DNA from: Pimelobacter simplex | GTDB lineage: Bacteria > Actinomycetota > Actinomycetes > Propionibacteriales > Nocardioidaceae | DNA: 64,000 nucleotides | Direction: 5' to 3' | Assembly (NCBI RefSeq): GCF_900114845.1 | Contig: NZ_FOUK01000006.1 | Location: 258,048-322,047 of the forward strand | Part shown: in pieces, positions 16,141-26,716 of the stretch | Layout: each line of letters begins with the position of its first letter | Numbering within the stretch: position 1 is the first letter of the stretch | Position numbers and translations under genes: made by a program | Notes under the pieces: model-generated | The model's database searches: none | Seen by the model: the letters and a program-made list of their open reading frames with translations, nothing else | What the model was told of the DNA's origin: nothing

Positions 16141-17049
16141 GTGCCGCGCCTGCGCAGCGACCTGTCCGTCGTGCTGCTGTCCGTCGTGATCGCGGCCTTC
16201 GTCGTCCTCGCCCAGGTCCCCGGCGTCGCCGGGACGATCGGCGCCGCGACCCTCCCCTGGGCCGGGCTCCTGCTGCTGCCGCTCCTCGTGCTCGCCCTGC
16301 TGCGCCGCTCCTGGACGTCGCTGGCCGCCCCGGTCGCCCTCGGCCTCTGGCTGGTCGCGCTGGCCCCGGCACTGCCCGCCGTCCTGTCCTCCGGCACGGA
16401 CGAGGCCGAGGGCACCGCCGTCACGTTCGCCAGCCAGAACGTCGAGGCCGACTCCGGGACGTCGGCCGCCTCGGCCCGGACCCTCGCCGACCTCGACAGC
16501 GACGTCATCGCCCTGACCGAGATGGACGCCTCCGCCCGCGCCAAGGCCGCCGAGGCCCTCGCCCCGACCCACCCCTACGCCTACACCGCCGGCACCGTCG
16601 GCCTGTGGAGCGTCTACCCGCTCAGCAACACCCAGGGCCTCACCCTCGGCCTGTCCTGGAAGCGCGCCCTGCGTGCCGACATCGCCGCCCCCGGCGGCAC
16701 CGTCCGCGTGTACGTCGTCCACGCCGCCTCGGTGCGCCCCGGCCAGCAGGCCGGCCGGGACTCGATGCTCGACCACCTCGCCTCCGAGATCGACGCCGAC
16801 GACTCCCCCCGCCTGGTCGCGATGGGCGACTTCAACGCCGCCACCACCGACCCCGCCCTCAAGGGGATCCGCCGCCACCTCTCGGAGCCGCGCTCGACCG
16901 GCCTCTCCTTCGGCTTCACCTGGCCGGCCCGCTTCCCGCTGGTCCGGATCGACCACATCTTCGAGCGCGGCCTGACCGTCCTCGGGACCCGCGTCGCCAA
17001 GGCGGGCTCCAGCGACCACCGCGCGGTGCTCGCCACCTTCGACGACTGA
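16141..17049 (+). CDS. Membrane-anchored endonuclease/exonuclease/phosphatase-family protein
   Basis: A 302-residue protein. The N-terminal ~85 residues hold three hydrophobic segments (LSVVLLSVVIAAFVVLAQV, WAGLLLLPLLVLALL, and PVALGLWLVALAPALPAVL), then a metal-dependent EEP-fold domain. Key positions visible are SQNVEAD (metal-binding Asn), ALTEMD (catalytic Glu), VVHAAS, MGDFNA (Asp/Asn) and the final SSDHRAV (Asp-His pair). The enzyme domain should face the outside, acting as a nuclease or phosphodiesterase. The GTG at 16141 lies 4 bp after the MarR stop, so it is in the same operon. The family also contains lipid phosphatases, so substrate is open. Confidence 0.85.
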   Translation: MPRLRSDLSVVLLSVVIAAFVVLAQVPGVAGTIGAATLPWAGLLLLPLLVLALLRRSWTSLAAPVALGLWLVALAPALPAVLSSGTDEAEGTAVTFASQNVEADSGTSAASARTLADLDSDVIALTEMDASARAKAAEALAPTHPYAYTAGTVGLWSVYPLSNTQGLTLGLSWKRALRADIAAPGGTVRVYVVHAASVRPGQQAGRDSMLDHLASEIDADDSPRLVAMGDFNAATTDPALKGIRRHLSEPRSTGLSFGFTWPARFPLVRIDHIFERGLTVLGTRVAKAGSSDHRAVLATFDD

Positions 17050-17063
17050 CCCGCCGCCGTTCG

Positions 17064-17078
17064 CCGGGGACTCCCCGG
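17064..17078. terminator. Short hairpin in a 226-bp intergenic region
   Basis: CCGGGG-ACT-CCCCGG, 15 bp after the end of the EEP gene. The rest of the gap up to 17275 contains a loose inverted repeat, GTGGCGG and CCGCCAC around 17141-17175, and no convincing gene. The gap separates convergent genes. Confidence 0.45.
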
Positions 17079-17275
17079 TCGACCCGAGCCATCCGGGGAC
17101 ACAGTTCGGAACAGCAGGCCCGGGCCGACGGGGGGACTCGGTGGCGGTTGAGGCAATGGACGTCCTCCGCCACTGGCGTTCCCACCACCCATCCTCCGGA
17201 CCAAGCGCGCGGCGTCAACGCTGGGGGTCGAGGTGTGCGCGGATCGTCGATCCAGCGGCAGCCGGTGAGCCGCTT

Positions 17276-19121
<1,846 letters not shown>

Positions 19122-19129
<8 letters not shown>

Positions 19130-20021
19130 AGGTCACCACGTGGGCGCCGGCGACGGGTCCCGGGGCGAGGGTGCACCGGTAGCCGCGCTCGGTCAGGTCG
19201 GCGGCCGCGGCCCGCGCCTCCTCGACGCCCTCGTGGAGCATCAGGAGGGTGGGGCCGGAGCCGGAGAGGAGGACCCCGTCGGGGCTCAGGCTGCGCAGCG
19301 CGACCTCGACGTCGACGAGGTCGGGGCGCAGGTCGCGGGCGGCGGGCCACAGGTCGTTGGCGAGCAGGTCGCCGATCTCGTCGGCGTAGCCGCCGGCGAG
19401 GGCCTCGATCAGCGCGTCGGGGACGGGCGGCTCGGCGGGGGCGTCGGGCGAGAGCTCGTCGAAGTGGCGGTAGACGGCGGGCGTCGAGAGCCCCTCGTCG
19501 GACAGGACGACGACCCACCACACCGAGCTGGCGTCGTCGACGGGCGTGACGAGCTGGCCGTGTCCGGTGCCGAGCGCCGTCCCGCCGACGAGCGCGAAGG
19601 GGACGTCGGACCCGAGCGTGCCCGCGATCCGGAGCAGGTCGTCGTCGGGCGTCTGCAGGTCCCAGAGCCGGTCGAGCGCGAGCAGCGTCGCGGCGGCGTC
19701 GGCCGAGCCGCCGGCCATGCCACCCATCACCGGGATCCCCTTGGCGATGGTGATCGCGGCCGCACGGTCGATGCCGTGGTGCTCGGCGAGCGCGCGGCCG
19801 GCGCGGATCGCGATGTTGTCGTCGTCGAGCGGGACGCCGGCCACCGGCTCGGCCAGCGCGACCGACCACGTGGCGGCGTCGGTCACCGAGACGTCGTCGT
19901 AGAGGCCGACGGCCTGGTAGACGGTCGCGAGCGGGTGCAGCCCGTCGGGACGGGGACGGCCGACGCCGAGGTGCAGGTTGATCTTGGCGGGAGCACGCAC
20001 GGTCACGGCGTCCTGGGTCAT
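19122..20021 (-). CDS. ispE: 4-diphosphocytidyl-2-C-methyl-D-erythritol kinase IspE
   Basis: IspE phosphorylates CDP-methylerythritol, the fourth step of the MEP pathway to isoprenoids. The 299-residue GHMP-family kinase begins with RAPAKINLHLGVGRPRPDG, has the ATP-binding loop GIPVMGGMAGGSADAAA near residues 95-112 and the third GHMP motif LSGSGPTLLML near residue 255. Its ATG overlaps the rsmA stop by 4 bp and its end overlaps the ABC-F start, giving the order rpfB-rsmA-ispE-ABC-F common in actinobacteria. The DMAPP it helps to make is the substrate of MiaA, encoded in the same window. Confidence 0.96.
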
Positions 20022-20896
20022 CGAGCGGCCTCCGAGGTCTCCTGCAGGGCGACCGCGATCGCCACGAACTGGTCGATCCCGAGAGCCTCACCGCGGGTGA
20101 GGGGGTCGATGCCGGCCGCGCGCAGGGCGGCCTCGGACGCGTCGGCGCTGCCGGCGAGCTCGCGCAGCGCCCCGCGCAGCGCCTTGCGCCGGTGGGCGAA
20201 CGCGGCGTCGATGACGGCGAACACGGCCTCGCGACCGACCTGGTCGGTCGGCGGCGGGCGGTGGGTCCAGGCGACGAGACCGGAGTCGACGTTGGGGGCG
20301 GGCCAGAAGACGTTGCGCCCGATCGCACCGGCCCGGCGGACGTCGGCGTACCAGGCCGCCTTGGCCGACGGGACGCCGTACGTCTTGGAGCCGGGCGGCG
20401 CCGCCAGCCGGTCGGCGACCTCGGCCTGGACCATGACCAGCCCGTGCTTCAGCGACGGGAGCAGCGCCATCAGGTGCAGCAGCACCGGCACGGAGACGTT
20501 GTAGGGCAGGTTCGCGACCAGCGCGTGCGGCGGCGGGCCGGGGATCTCGGTGACCGCCAGGGCGTCGGCGAGCACGACCCGGAACCGTTCGGCCTGGCCG
20601 GGCGCGAACGCCTGGATCGTGGTCGGCAGCTCGCCCGCGAGCACCGGGTCGACCTCGACGGCGGTCACCTCGGCGCCCACCTCGAGCAGGGCCAGGGTCA
20701 GCGACCCGAGCCCGGGACCGACCTCGAGCACGACCTCGCCCTCGACGACGCCGGACTCGCGCACGATCCGGCGCACGGTGTTGGGGTCGATCACGAAGTT
20801 CTGCCCGCGCTGCTTGGTCGGACGCAGGTCGAGGCGTGCCGCCAGCTCCCGAACCTCCGCCGGGCCCAGCAGCCGCGGCGCGGAGGTGTCAGGCAT
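20018..20896 (-). CDS. rsmA: 16S rRNA dimethyladenosine transferase RsmA (KsgA)
   Basis: RsmA dimethylates two adjacent adenines in helix 45 of 16S rRNA, a late step in 30S assembly. The 292-residue protein shows PTKQRGQNFVIDPNTVRRIV, the SAM motif EVGPGLGSLTLALLE, TAVEVDPVLAGEL, and the catalytic LVANLPYNVSVPVL motif (NLPY). The C-terminal domain contains FAHRRKALRGAL. The ATG at 20896 is chosen because this is where family similarity starts; the longer open frame runs through a palindromic region. Co-translated with ispE (4-bp overlap). Confidence 0.96.
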   Translation of the reverse strand: MPDTSAPRLLGPAEVRELAARLDLRPTKQRGQNFVIDPNTVRRIVRESGVVEGEVVLEVGPGLGSLTLALLEVGAEVTAVEVDPVLAGELPTTIQAFAPGQAERFRVVLADALAVTEIPGPPPHALVANLPYNVSVPVLLHLMALLPSLKHGLVMVQAEVADRLAAPPGSKTYGVPSAKAAWYADVRRAGAIGRNVFWPAPNVDSGLVAWTHRPPPTDQVGREAVFAVIDAAFAHRRKALRGALRELAGSADASEAALRAAGIDPLTRGEALGIDQFVAIAVALQETSEAAR

Positions 20897-20917
20897 GCGC
20901 CCCAGCCTAGTGAACGC

Positions 20918-21021
20918 CGAAGGAGCACGTTCCGGCGGCCGAAGTGACACGTTCCGGCGGTCGAGGGTGCACCCTCGACCGCCGGAACGTGCTCCTTCGT
21001 GCGCCGGAACGCGCCACTTCG
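20918..21021. repeat. Four-copy inverted repeat complex between rpfB and rsmA
   Basis: The core is a perfect 44-bp palindrome (20948-20991) whose 21-bp arms begin CACGTTCCGGCGG. A second copy of the left-arm unit lies just outside (20918-20938) and pairs over 21 bp with 20979-20999. A further, slightly diverged inverted copy (about 21002-21021) matches 20940-20959 at 18 of 20 positions. So two left units compete for the same right arm. It probably ends rpfB transcription and separates it from rsmA. Confidence 0.85.
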
Positions 21022-22185
21022 TCAGCGGGGCAGGCCGAGCTTGGCGGCGCAGCCGGGCCAGGCGCCGTAGCCGCCGGAGGCGTCGCGGACCTTGGTGGCG
21101 ATGGCGATCTGGGTCTCGCGGGAGGCCTGGTGCGGGAGGCCGGTGCCGCCGTAGGCGCGCCAGGTGCCCGCGTTGAACTGCAGGCCGCCGTAGTAGCCGT
21201 TGCCGGTGTTGATCGCCCAGTTGCCACCGGACTCGCACTGGGCGAGGCGGTCCCAGACGGTGTTGCCGCCGGCGTAGTTGGCGGTGACCTGCTCCTTGGT
21301 GCCGACCCGGACGACCTTGGTCGTGGGCTTGCGGGTCACGTCGGCGGTGAGGACGACGCGCCGGACGACCTCGCCGTTGCGCACGGTCACCTTGTAGGTG
21401 ACGTCGCGACGACCGTCGGCGCCGGCCTCGACGACCTTGGTCTCGCCCTTGTACATCGCGTCGTCCTCGATCTCCTTGACCGGGGCGCTGACGACCTCGC
21501 CGGCGACCTTGCGCTGGCGGACCTCGATGTCGGTGAAGACGATCCGGTCGCCGTCGGAGATCGCGGCGTCGCGGGCCGGCTGGGTGCGGTCCTTCGGGTC
21601 GAGCTCGACGCCGACCGCGGCCAGCGCCTCCTCGACGGTGAGGGCGGGGACCTCGCGCTTGACCGGCTTCTTGCCGGCGAGGGCGAAGGTGAGCTTCTTG
21701 GGGGTGACGACGTCGATCTCGGCGCCGCCGCGGTCGATCGTCATGCCCCGGCTGGTGGAGAGCCGGCTGTCGGCGTAGACGGTGCCGATCTGCGCGAGCG
21801 CGCCCTCGACGTCGGTGGCGGTGACCCAGTGGGTGCTGGTCTCGCCGTCGACGGTGAGCTCGATCGGGCGGCTGTAGAGCACCGCGATCTTGTCGCCCTT
21901 GCTGATCTCCTCGTCCAGACCGGGCTGGACGACGTCGCGATCGGACACCTCGATGCCCTCGTCCCGGAGCACGTCGCCGACGGTGTCACCCATCGTGGAG
22001 ACGGTGCGCGGCTTGCCGTCGACCGAGAGCGTGACCTCGGTGGACATCGTCGAGTAGCCCCAGGTGACGGCCGAGACGGCCACGAGGACGGTGGCGACGA
22101 CGGCGGTGAGGGCGACCCGGCTGTGGGCCAGCTTCAGAACGGTTCCCTTGAGGGACTGGGCAAGGCTGTGGCGTGCAAGTCGCAC
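21022..22185 (-). CDS. rpfB: Resuscitation-promoting factor RpfB
   Basis: RpfB is a secreted, membrane-anchored peptidoglycan glycosidase that helps dormant actinobacteria resume growth. The 387-residue protein has an N-terminal membrane anchor (ALTAVVATVLVAVSAVTWGY), three DUF348 ubiquitin-like repeats (STEVTLSVDGKPRTVSTMG, PIELTVDGETSTHWVTATD, KKLTFALAGKKPVKREVPA), a G5 domain (residues about 215-295) and the transglycosylase-like catalytic domain with the active-site Glu in AQCESGGNWAIN and the WPGCAAKLGLPR ending. This is the full RpfB layout. The start is a GTG at 22185 with GGAG 4 nt upstream. The neighbours tatD and rsmA are conserved in actinobacteria. Confidence 0.95.
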   Translation of the reverse strand: MRLARHSLAQSLKGTVLKLAHSRVALTAVVATVLVAVSAVTWGYSTMSTEVTLSVDGKPRTVSTMGDTVGDVLRDEGIEVSDRDVVQPGLDEEISKGDKIAVLYSRPIELTVDGETSTHWVTATDVEGALAQIGTVYADSRLSTSRGMTIDRGGAEIDVVTPKKLTFALAGKKPVKREVPALTVEEALAAVGVELDPKDRTQPARDAAISDGDRIVFTDIEVRQRKVAGEVVSAPVKEIEDDAMYKGETKVVEAGADGRRDVTYKVTVRNGEVVRRVVLTADVTRKPTTKVVRVGTKEQVTANYAGGNTVWDRLAQCESGGNWAINTGNGYYGGLQFNAGTWRAYGGTGLPHQASRETQIAIATKVRDASGGYGAWPGCAAKLGLPR

Positions 22186-22220
22186 GATTCTCCGAACGTC
22201 GTACTCCCCGGGCCTCGGTT

Positions 22221-22253
22221 CCGGCCAGCTCGATTCCCGAGTGAGCTGGCCGG
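22221..22253 (-). promoter_or_regulatory. Stem-loop in the rpfB leader
   Basis: Perfect 11-bp arms CCGGCCAGCTC / GAGCTGGCCGG with an 11-nt loop, inside the 218-bp gap upstream of rpfB. Ahead of the start codon it could act as a leader structure. I could not match it to a known riboswitch. Confidence 0.5.
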
Positions 22254-22347
22254 TCGAAACTGCCTCCGATCCCGGCCTTCAGTCATCCACCACAACGTGA
22301 CTCCGGGGCGGATTGCAACTTGGCGAGGGCTCTAGGAGCGGCTCGCG

Positions 22348-22361
22348 GTGAGCGGAGTCAC
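22348..22361. promoter_or_regulatory. CRP-type site GTGA-N6-TCAC upstream of rpfB
   Basis: GTGA-GCGGAG-TCAC fits the CRP half-site spacing exactly and lies about 160-175 bp upstream of the rpfB start, overlapping the region just after TTGACG on the minus strand. Mycobacterial CRP is known to control an rpf gene through such a site; here it is inference from sequence. Confidence 0.5.
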
Positions 22362-22403
22362 CCGTCAACGCCTCATGAGTCACACCAGTCACAGCGCGCG
22401 GAA

Positions 22404-23252
22404 CTACCAGGAACCGCCGAACGCAGCCTCGGTCGTGGCGTCGATCGCGGCGCAGAGCTCACCGAGGTCGTCGCCCCGCTCGGCGGCCATCGCCCGCACC
22501 GTCACCGGCACCAGGTACGACGCATTGGTGCGCCCGCGGTAGGGGGACGGCGTCAGGTAGGGCGCGTCCGTCTCGACGAGCAGCCGGTCGCGCGGCACGA
22601 TGCGCAGCGCCTCGCGCAGCGGCGCCGCGTTCTTGAAGGTGACGGTGCCGGCGAACGACAGGTAGGCGCCGCGGTCGAGGCAGGCCCGCGCGAACGCCGC
22701 GTCGCCGGAGAAGCAGTGCATCACCCAGCGCTCCGGGACGCCCTCGTCGTCGAGGACGGCGAGGATCTCGTCGTGGGTCTCGCGGTCGTGGATGACGAGC
22801 GTCTTGTCGAGCCGCTTGGCCAGGTCGACGTGCCGGCGGAACGACTCCACCTGCACCGCGCGGCCGTCGTCGCCGGTCCGGAACGAGTCGAGGCCGGTCT
22901 CCCCCACCGCGCGCACCTTCGGGTGGGCGCCGGCGAGCCGCTCGATCTCGTCCCAGGCCGCCTCGAGGGCGGCCCGGCCGCCGTCGGCGAGGATCCGCGG
23001 CGCCTCGTTGGGGTGCAGCGCCACGCCCGCGACGAGCTCGGCGTGCTCCGCGGCCGCGGCGACGGCCCAGCGCGCACCGGGCAGGTCGCAGCCGATCTGC
23101 ACGATCCGGCGGACGCCGACCGACGCGGCGGTGTCGATCGCCGCCCGCGCGTCCCACGGCTCGTCCCCGCGGCCGATGTCGAGGTGGCAGTGGTTGTCGA
23201 CGACGGGGTGCGGCAGCGGCTCCGGTACGGGCGGGCGCTCGTCGGCGCTCAC
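22404..23252 (-). CDS. tatD: TatD-family metal-dependent hydrolase (DNase)
   Basis: TatD proteins are TIM-barrel metalloenzymes, described as 3'-5' DNases. The 282-residue protein has the metal ligands of the amidohydrolase-like barrel: VVDNHCHLDIG (HxH), the GETGLD Glu, VIHDRETHDE (His), HCFSGDAAFA (His) and LLVETDAPYLTPSPYRGR (Asp). Start is a GTG at 23252 overlapping the upstream hydrolase stop by 4 bp. An upstream open frame reads arginine-rich shadow sequence and was not used. Position just ahead of rpfB-rsmA-ispE matches other actinobacteria. Confidence 0.93.
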   Translation of the reverse strand: MSADERPPVPEPLPHPVVDNHCHLDIGRGDEPWDARAAIDTAASVGVRRIVQIGCDLPGARWAVAAAAEHAELVAGVALHPNEAPRILADGGRAALEAAWDEIERLAGAHPKVRAVGETGLDSFRTGDDGRAVQVESFRRHVDLAKRLDKTLVIHDRETHDEILAVLDDEGVPERWVMHCFSGDAAFARACLDRGAYLSFAGTVTFKNAAPLREALRIVPRDRLLVETDAPYLTPSPYRGRTNASYLVPVTVRAMAAERGDDLGELCAAIDATTEAAFGGSW

Positions 23253-24106
23253 GACGCCGTGGAGCGCGCGCGGTCGATGATCGCCTCGGCCAGCGCGTCG
23301 GGCGCCTGGGTCGGGATCCAGTGCGAGACGCCGGCGAGCTCGACGAAGCGGTACGGCGCCTCGACGAGGTGGGCCGTGCGCTCGACGCCCCAGCGGCCGA
23401 GCGCGATGTCGTCGTCGCTCCACACCATGGTGGTGGGCACGGTGACCTTGTGCCGGGTCAGCCGCGGGTCGGCCAGCGGCAGCGCGCGGTACCAGTGGAG
23501 CGCGGTGGTGAGCGCGCCGTCGTCGACGATCTCGGCACGGAAGCGGACGACGTCGTCGGCGGTCATCCCGGCAGCGCGGAGCTGCTTGTCGAGGAGGCCG
23601 CCGGGCGTGCGGGCCAGCCGCTCGGGCAGGAAGGGCACCTGGAAGGCCAGCATGTACCAGGACTTCAGACCCTGCGTGGAGCGCACCATCGAGGTGAGGA
23701 ACGCCTGCGGGTGCGGCACGGAGACCGCGGTGAGGCTGGCGACCAGGTCGGGGTGGTGCATCGCGAGGAGCCAGGCCGGGATCGCGCCCCAGTCGTGGCC
23801 GACGACGTGCACCCGGCCGCCGGCCGCCTCGGCGAGCGCCCGGACGTCGCCGAGCAGCTCGGTCATCCGGTAGTCGCGGCGCCGCCGCGGCCGGGCGCGG
23901 GGCGAGTAGCCGCGCTGGTCCATCGCGAGGGTGCGGTAGCCGGCCTCGTGCAGCAGCGGCGCCACCAGGCGCCAGCAGTCGGCCCGCTCGGGGAAGCCGT
24001 GGAGCAGGACCACGACCTCGCCGTCGATCGGCCCCTCGTCGTGGACGTCGAGGACGAGACCGTCGCGCTGGACGGTCGTGATCCGGTCGGTTGTCAGCTC
24101 AGCCAT
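23249..24106 (-). CDS. Alpha/beta hydrolase, epoxide-hydrolase-like
   Basis: A 285-residue alpha/beta hydrolase close in type to the one at 14664. Visible are VVLLHGFPERADCWRLVAP (oxyanion), the elbow VVGHDWGAIPAWLLAM with Asp as nucleophile, and AGVSHWIPTQAPD with the C-terminal histidine. The cap region is rich in Leu/Arg. Its ATG overlaps the rsmI end by 8 bp and its end overlaps tatD by 4 bp, so it sits in a housekeeping operon, although its own role is probably catabolic or detoxifying. Substrate not predictable. Confidence 0.88.
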   Translation of the reverse strand: MAELTTDRITTVQRDGLVLDVHDEGPIDGEVVVLLHGFPERADCWRLVAPLLHEAGYRTLAMDQRGYSPRARPRRRRDYRMTELLGDVRALAEAAGGRVHVVGHDWGAIPAWLLAMHHPDLVASLTAVSVPHPQAFLTSMVRSTQGLKSWYMLAFQVPFLPERLARTPGGLLDKQLRAAGMTADDVVRFRAEIVDDGALTTALHWYRALPLADPRLTRHKVTVPTTMVWSDDDIALGRWGVERTAHLVEAPYRFVELAGVSHWIPTQAPDALAEAIIDRARSTAS

Positions 24107-24935
24107 CGATGTGCACCACCTGGTAGACGTCGCGCTTGGGAAGTCCAGCCTGCACGGCGACCGCGGCGATCGCCTCCTTGCGCCGCATGCCGGACTCCTC
24201 GAGCGCGGCGACGGCGGCGCGGAGGCTGTCCGGGTCGGAGGCGACGGCGGAGCCCGGGGTCGCGCCGGTGACGACGATCGTCACCTCGCCGCGGATGCCC
24301 TCGGCGGCCCACGTGACGAGGGCGGCGAGCCCGTCGCGGCGCACCTCCTCGTGGGTCTTGGTCAGCTCGCGGCACACGACGGCGGCCCGGTCGTCGCCGA
24401 AGGCGTCGCGCATCGCGGCGAGCGCGGCCTCGGTGCGGTGGGGTGCCTCGAAGAACACCATCGTGCGCTGCTCGGTCGCCAGGTCCGCCAGCCGCCGGGC
24501 CCGCTCCCCCGCCTTGCGCGGCAGGAAGCCCTCGAAGCAGAACCGGTCGACCGGCAGGCCCGACACGGCGAGCGCGGTCAGCACCGCCGAGGGCCCCGGG
24601 ACGGCGGTCACCCGCACGCCCGCCTCGACGGCCGCGGCGACGAGCCGGTAGCCCGGGTCGGAGACGCTCGGCATGCCGGCATCGGTCACCAGCACCACGC
24701 GCTCGCCGGCGACGAGCGCCTCGACGAGCGACGGCGTCCGCGCGGCCTCGTTGCCCTCGAAGTACGACACCACGCGCCCGCTGAGCTCGATGCCGAGGTC
24801 GGTGACCAGGCGGCGCAGCCGGCGGGTGTCCTCGGCGGCGACCACGTCGGCGCCCGCGAGCTCGGCGGCGAGCCGGGGCGGGGCGTCGTCCACCTGACCG
24901 ATCGGCGTGCCCGCCAGCACCAGGACTCCACTCAC
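24099..24935 (-). CDS. rsmI: 16S rRNA (cytidine-1402-2'-O)-methyltransferase RsmI
   Basis: RsmI 2'-O-methylates C1402 in the decoding centre of 16S rRNA. The 278-residue protein belongs to the tetrapyrrole-methylase-like fold: VLVLAGTPIGQVDDAPPR at the start, VVAAEDTRRLRRL, LVTDAGMPSVSDPG, TAVPGPSAVLTALAVSG and FEGFLPRK are all present. The GTG at 24935 is preceded by AAGGA with 7-nt spacing, which decides the start over the longer frame. It heads the operon rsmI-hydrolase-tatD and is divergent from the protein mannosyltransferase gene, an arrangement also found in mycobacteria. Confidence 0.95.
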   Translation of the reverse strand: MSGVLVLAGTPIGQVDDAPPRLAAELAGADVVAAEDTRRLRRLVTDLGIELSGRVVSYFEGNEAARTPSLVEALVAGERVVLVTDAGMPSVSDPGYRLVAAAVEAGVRVTAVPGPSAVLTALAVSGLPVDRFCFEGFLPRKAGERARRLADLATEQRTMVFFEAPHRTEAALAAMRDAFGDDRAAVVCRELTKTHEEVRRDGLAALVTWAAEGIRGEVTIVVTGATPGSAVASDPDSLRAAVAALEESGMRRKEAIAAVAVQAGLPKRDVYQVVHIDG

Positions 24936-24975
24936 GTCCCGATCCTTGCAGACCGGTTGCGTAGGCTTCCGCATC

Positions 24976-26712
24976 GTGACCGTGACCGGCCTCTCCCGCA
25001 CCGCGCTCGGGCAGCGCGTGCCGCTGGCCGTCGAACGGGCCGTCAACCCGCTGCGGCGCCTCGGTGCCCGCGAGAAGCTGGTCGGCTGGCTCGCGCCCCT
25101 CGCCCTGACCCTGCTGGCGTTCGCGCTGCGGGTGGTCGGGCTGGGCAACCCCAACCGGTTCGCGTTCGACGAGACGTACTACGCCAAGGACGCGTGGTCG
25201 CTGCTCAACAACGGCTACATCCAGACCTACGTCACCGACGCCGACGGCAACCCGAAGACCGACATCAACGCCGACATCCTCTCGGGGCACACGCAGGGGA
25301 TCTGGACGGGCGACCCGTCGCTCGCCGTGCACCCGGACGTCGGCAAGTGGCTGATCGCCCTCGGCGAGAAGGCGTTCGGCATGGACCCCTTCGGCTGGCG
25401 GATCGCCTCCGCCGTCGCGGGTGCGCTGATGGCCCTGGTGATCTGTCGCCTGGTCCGCCGGATCACCGGCTCCACCATGCTCGGCTGCGTCGCCGGCACG
25501 CTGCTCATGCTCGACGGCCTGCACTTCGTGCTGTCCCGGCTGGCGCTGCTCGACATCTTCCTCGCGCTGTTCCTGCTCTGCGCGGTCTCCTGCCTGGTCG
25601 CCGACCGCGACTGGCACCGGGCACGACTCGCCGCTCTCGCCCGCCGTACCGACGACGGGGTGGCCCTGACCGGCTGGGGCCCGCGGATCCTCTTCCGGCC
25701 GTGGCTGCTGGCGGCCGGCGTCTGCTTCGGCCTCGCCCTCGGCACCAAGTGGACGGCGGCCTACCCCCTCGCCGCGTTCGGCGTCATGTGCTGGCTGTGG
25801 AGCGCCAACGCCCGCCGCTCGCTGGGCATCCGCTGGGCCGTGGTCAAGGGTGCGCTCGTCGACGGCGTCCCCGCCTTCCTGCAGCTGGTGATCGTCGCGG
25901 TCCTCGTCTACATCGCCACCTGGGGCGGCTGGCTCGCGCACGCCGACCAGTACGAGGAGCACCTCAGCTCGACCCAGTACCGCCAGTACACCGGGCAGGG
26001 CCGCTGCGCGAAGGACGACGACTCGTACGTCGCGACCGACCTCGACACCACGAAGAAGTGGCCGACCGCCGACGAGAAGGACGCGAGCGGCCTGGGTGAG
26101 GTCTGGCAGTCGCTGCGCTCGCTCTGGTACTACCACCAGGACGTCTACACCTTCCACACCCACTTCCTGAACTGCTCGACCCATTTCTACGAGTCGAAGC
26201 CGTCGGGATGGCTGCTCATCAACCGGCCCGTGGGCGTGGCGGTCACCAACGACATCCCCCCGAGCACGCCGGGCTGCGACGCGCCCGCGGGCAGCGACTG
26301 CATCAAGCAGGTGCTGCTCGTCCCCACTCCCGTGCTGTGGTGGGGCGGCGTGGTCGCGCTGCTGTTCTCGTTGGTGATGTGGATCGGCGCGCGCGACTGG
26401 CGCTACGGGATCGCGGTGGTGGGGGCGCTGTCGACCTGGCTGCCCTGGATGCTGTACGACGACCGCCCGATCTTCCTCTTCTACGCGATCGCTGTGCTGC
26501 CGTTCACCGTCATCGCGATCACGCTCAGCATCGGGACCTTGATCGGGCCGTCCCGCGCGCCCTCACCACGCCGTACGGCAGGGGTGATCGTGGCGGGCGC
26601 GTTCGTCATCCTCACGCTCGTGAACTTCGCGTGGTTCTACCCGATCTGGACCAACCAGATGCTGACGCACAGCGAGTGGCTCGACCGGGTCTGGTTCTCC
26701 CGCTGGATCTAG
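24976..26712 (+). CDS. pmt: Dolichyl-phosphate-mannose-type protein mannosyltransferase (Pmt)
   Basis: A 578-residue GT39-family membrane enzyme that transfers mannose from polyprenyl-phosphate-mannose to Ser/Thr of exported proteins. The conserved acidic pair is in RFAFDETYYAKDAWSLL in the first external loop; further on come HPDVGKWLIALG, SRLALLDIFLALFLL and GTKWTAAYPLAAFGV, all typical. Roughly ten to eleven membrane segments are visible, the last ending shortly before the C-terminus. The GTG at 24976 lies 8 nt after TAGGCT, so the mRNA may be leaderless; there is no ribosome-binding site. Rv1002c has the same position relative to rsmI in Mycobacterium. Confidence 0.93.
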   Translation: MTVTGLSRTALGQRVPLAVERAVNPLRRLGAREKLVGWLAPLALTLLAFALRVVGLGNPNRFAFDETYYAKDAWSLLNNGYIQTYVTDADGNPKTDINADILSGHTQGIWTGDPSLAVHPDVGKWLIALGEKAFGMDPFGWRIASAVAGALMALVICRLVRRITGSTMLGCVAGTLLMLDGLHFVLSRLALLDIFLALFLLCAVSCLVADRDWHRARLAALARRTDDGVALTGWGPRILFRPWLLAAGVCFGLALGTKWTAAYPLAAFGVMCWLWSANARRSLGIRWAVVKGALVDGVPAFLQLVIVAVLVYIATWGGWLAHADQYEEHLSSTQYRQYTGQGRCAKDDDSYVATDLDTTKKWPTADEKDASGLGEVWQSLRSLWYYHQDVYTFHTHFLNCSTHFYESKPSGWLLINRPVGVAVTNDIPPSTPGCDAPAGSDCIKQVLLVPTPVLWWGGVVALLFSLVMWIGARDWRYGIAVVGALSTWLPWMLYDDRPIFLFYAIAVLPFTVIAITLSIGTLIGPSRAPSPRRTAGVIVAGAFVILTLVNFAWFYPIWTNQMLTHSEWLDRVWFSRWI

Positions 26713-26716
26713 CGGT

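Noticed and set aside
22219..22255. tRNA-like TpsiC arm (CTCGATTCCCGAG)
   Set aside because: The bases belong to a longer perfect hairpin; no acceptor stem, D-arm or anticodon arm is present.
22186..22340. c-di-AMP (ydaO-type) riboswitch in the rpfB leader
   Set aside because: I looked for the conserved GGGGACC and GGGGUGAAUC-like segments and found only a weak resemblance; a covariance-model search would decide.
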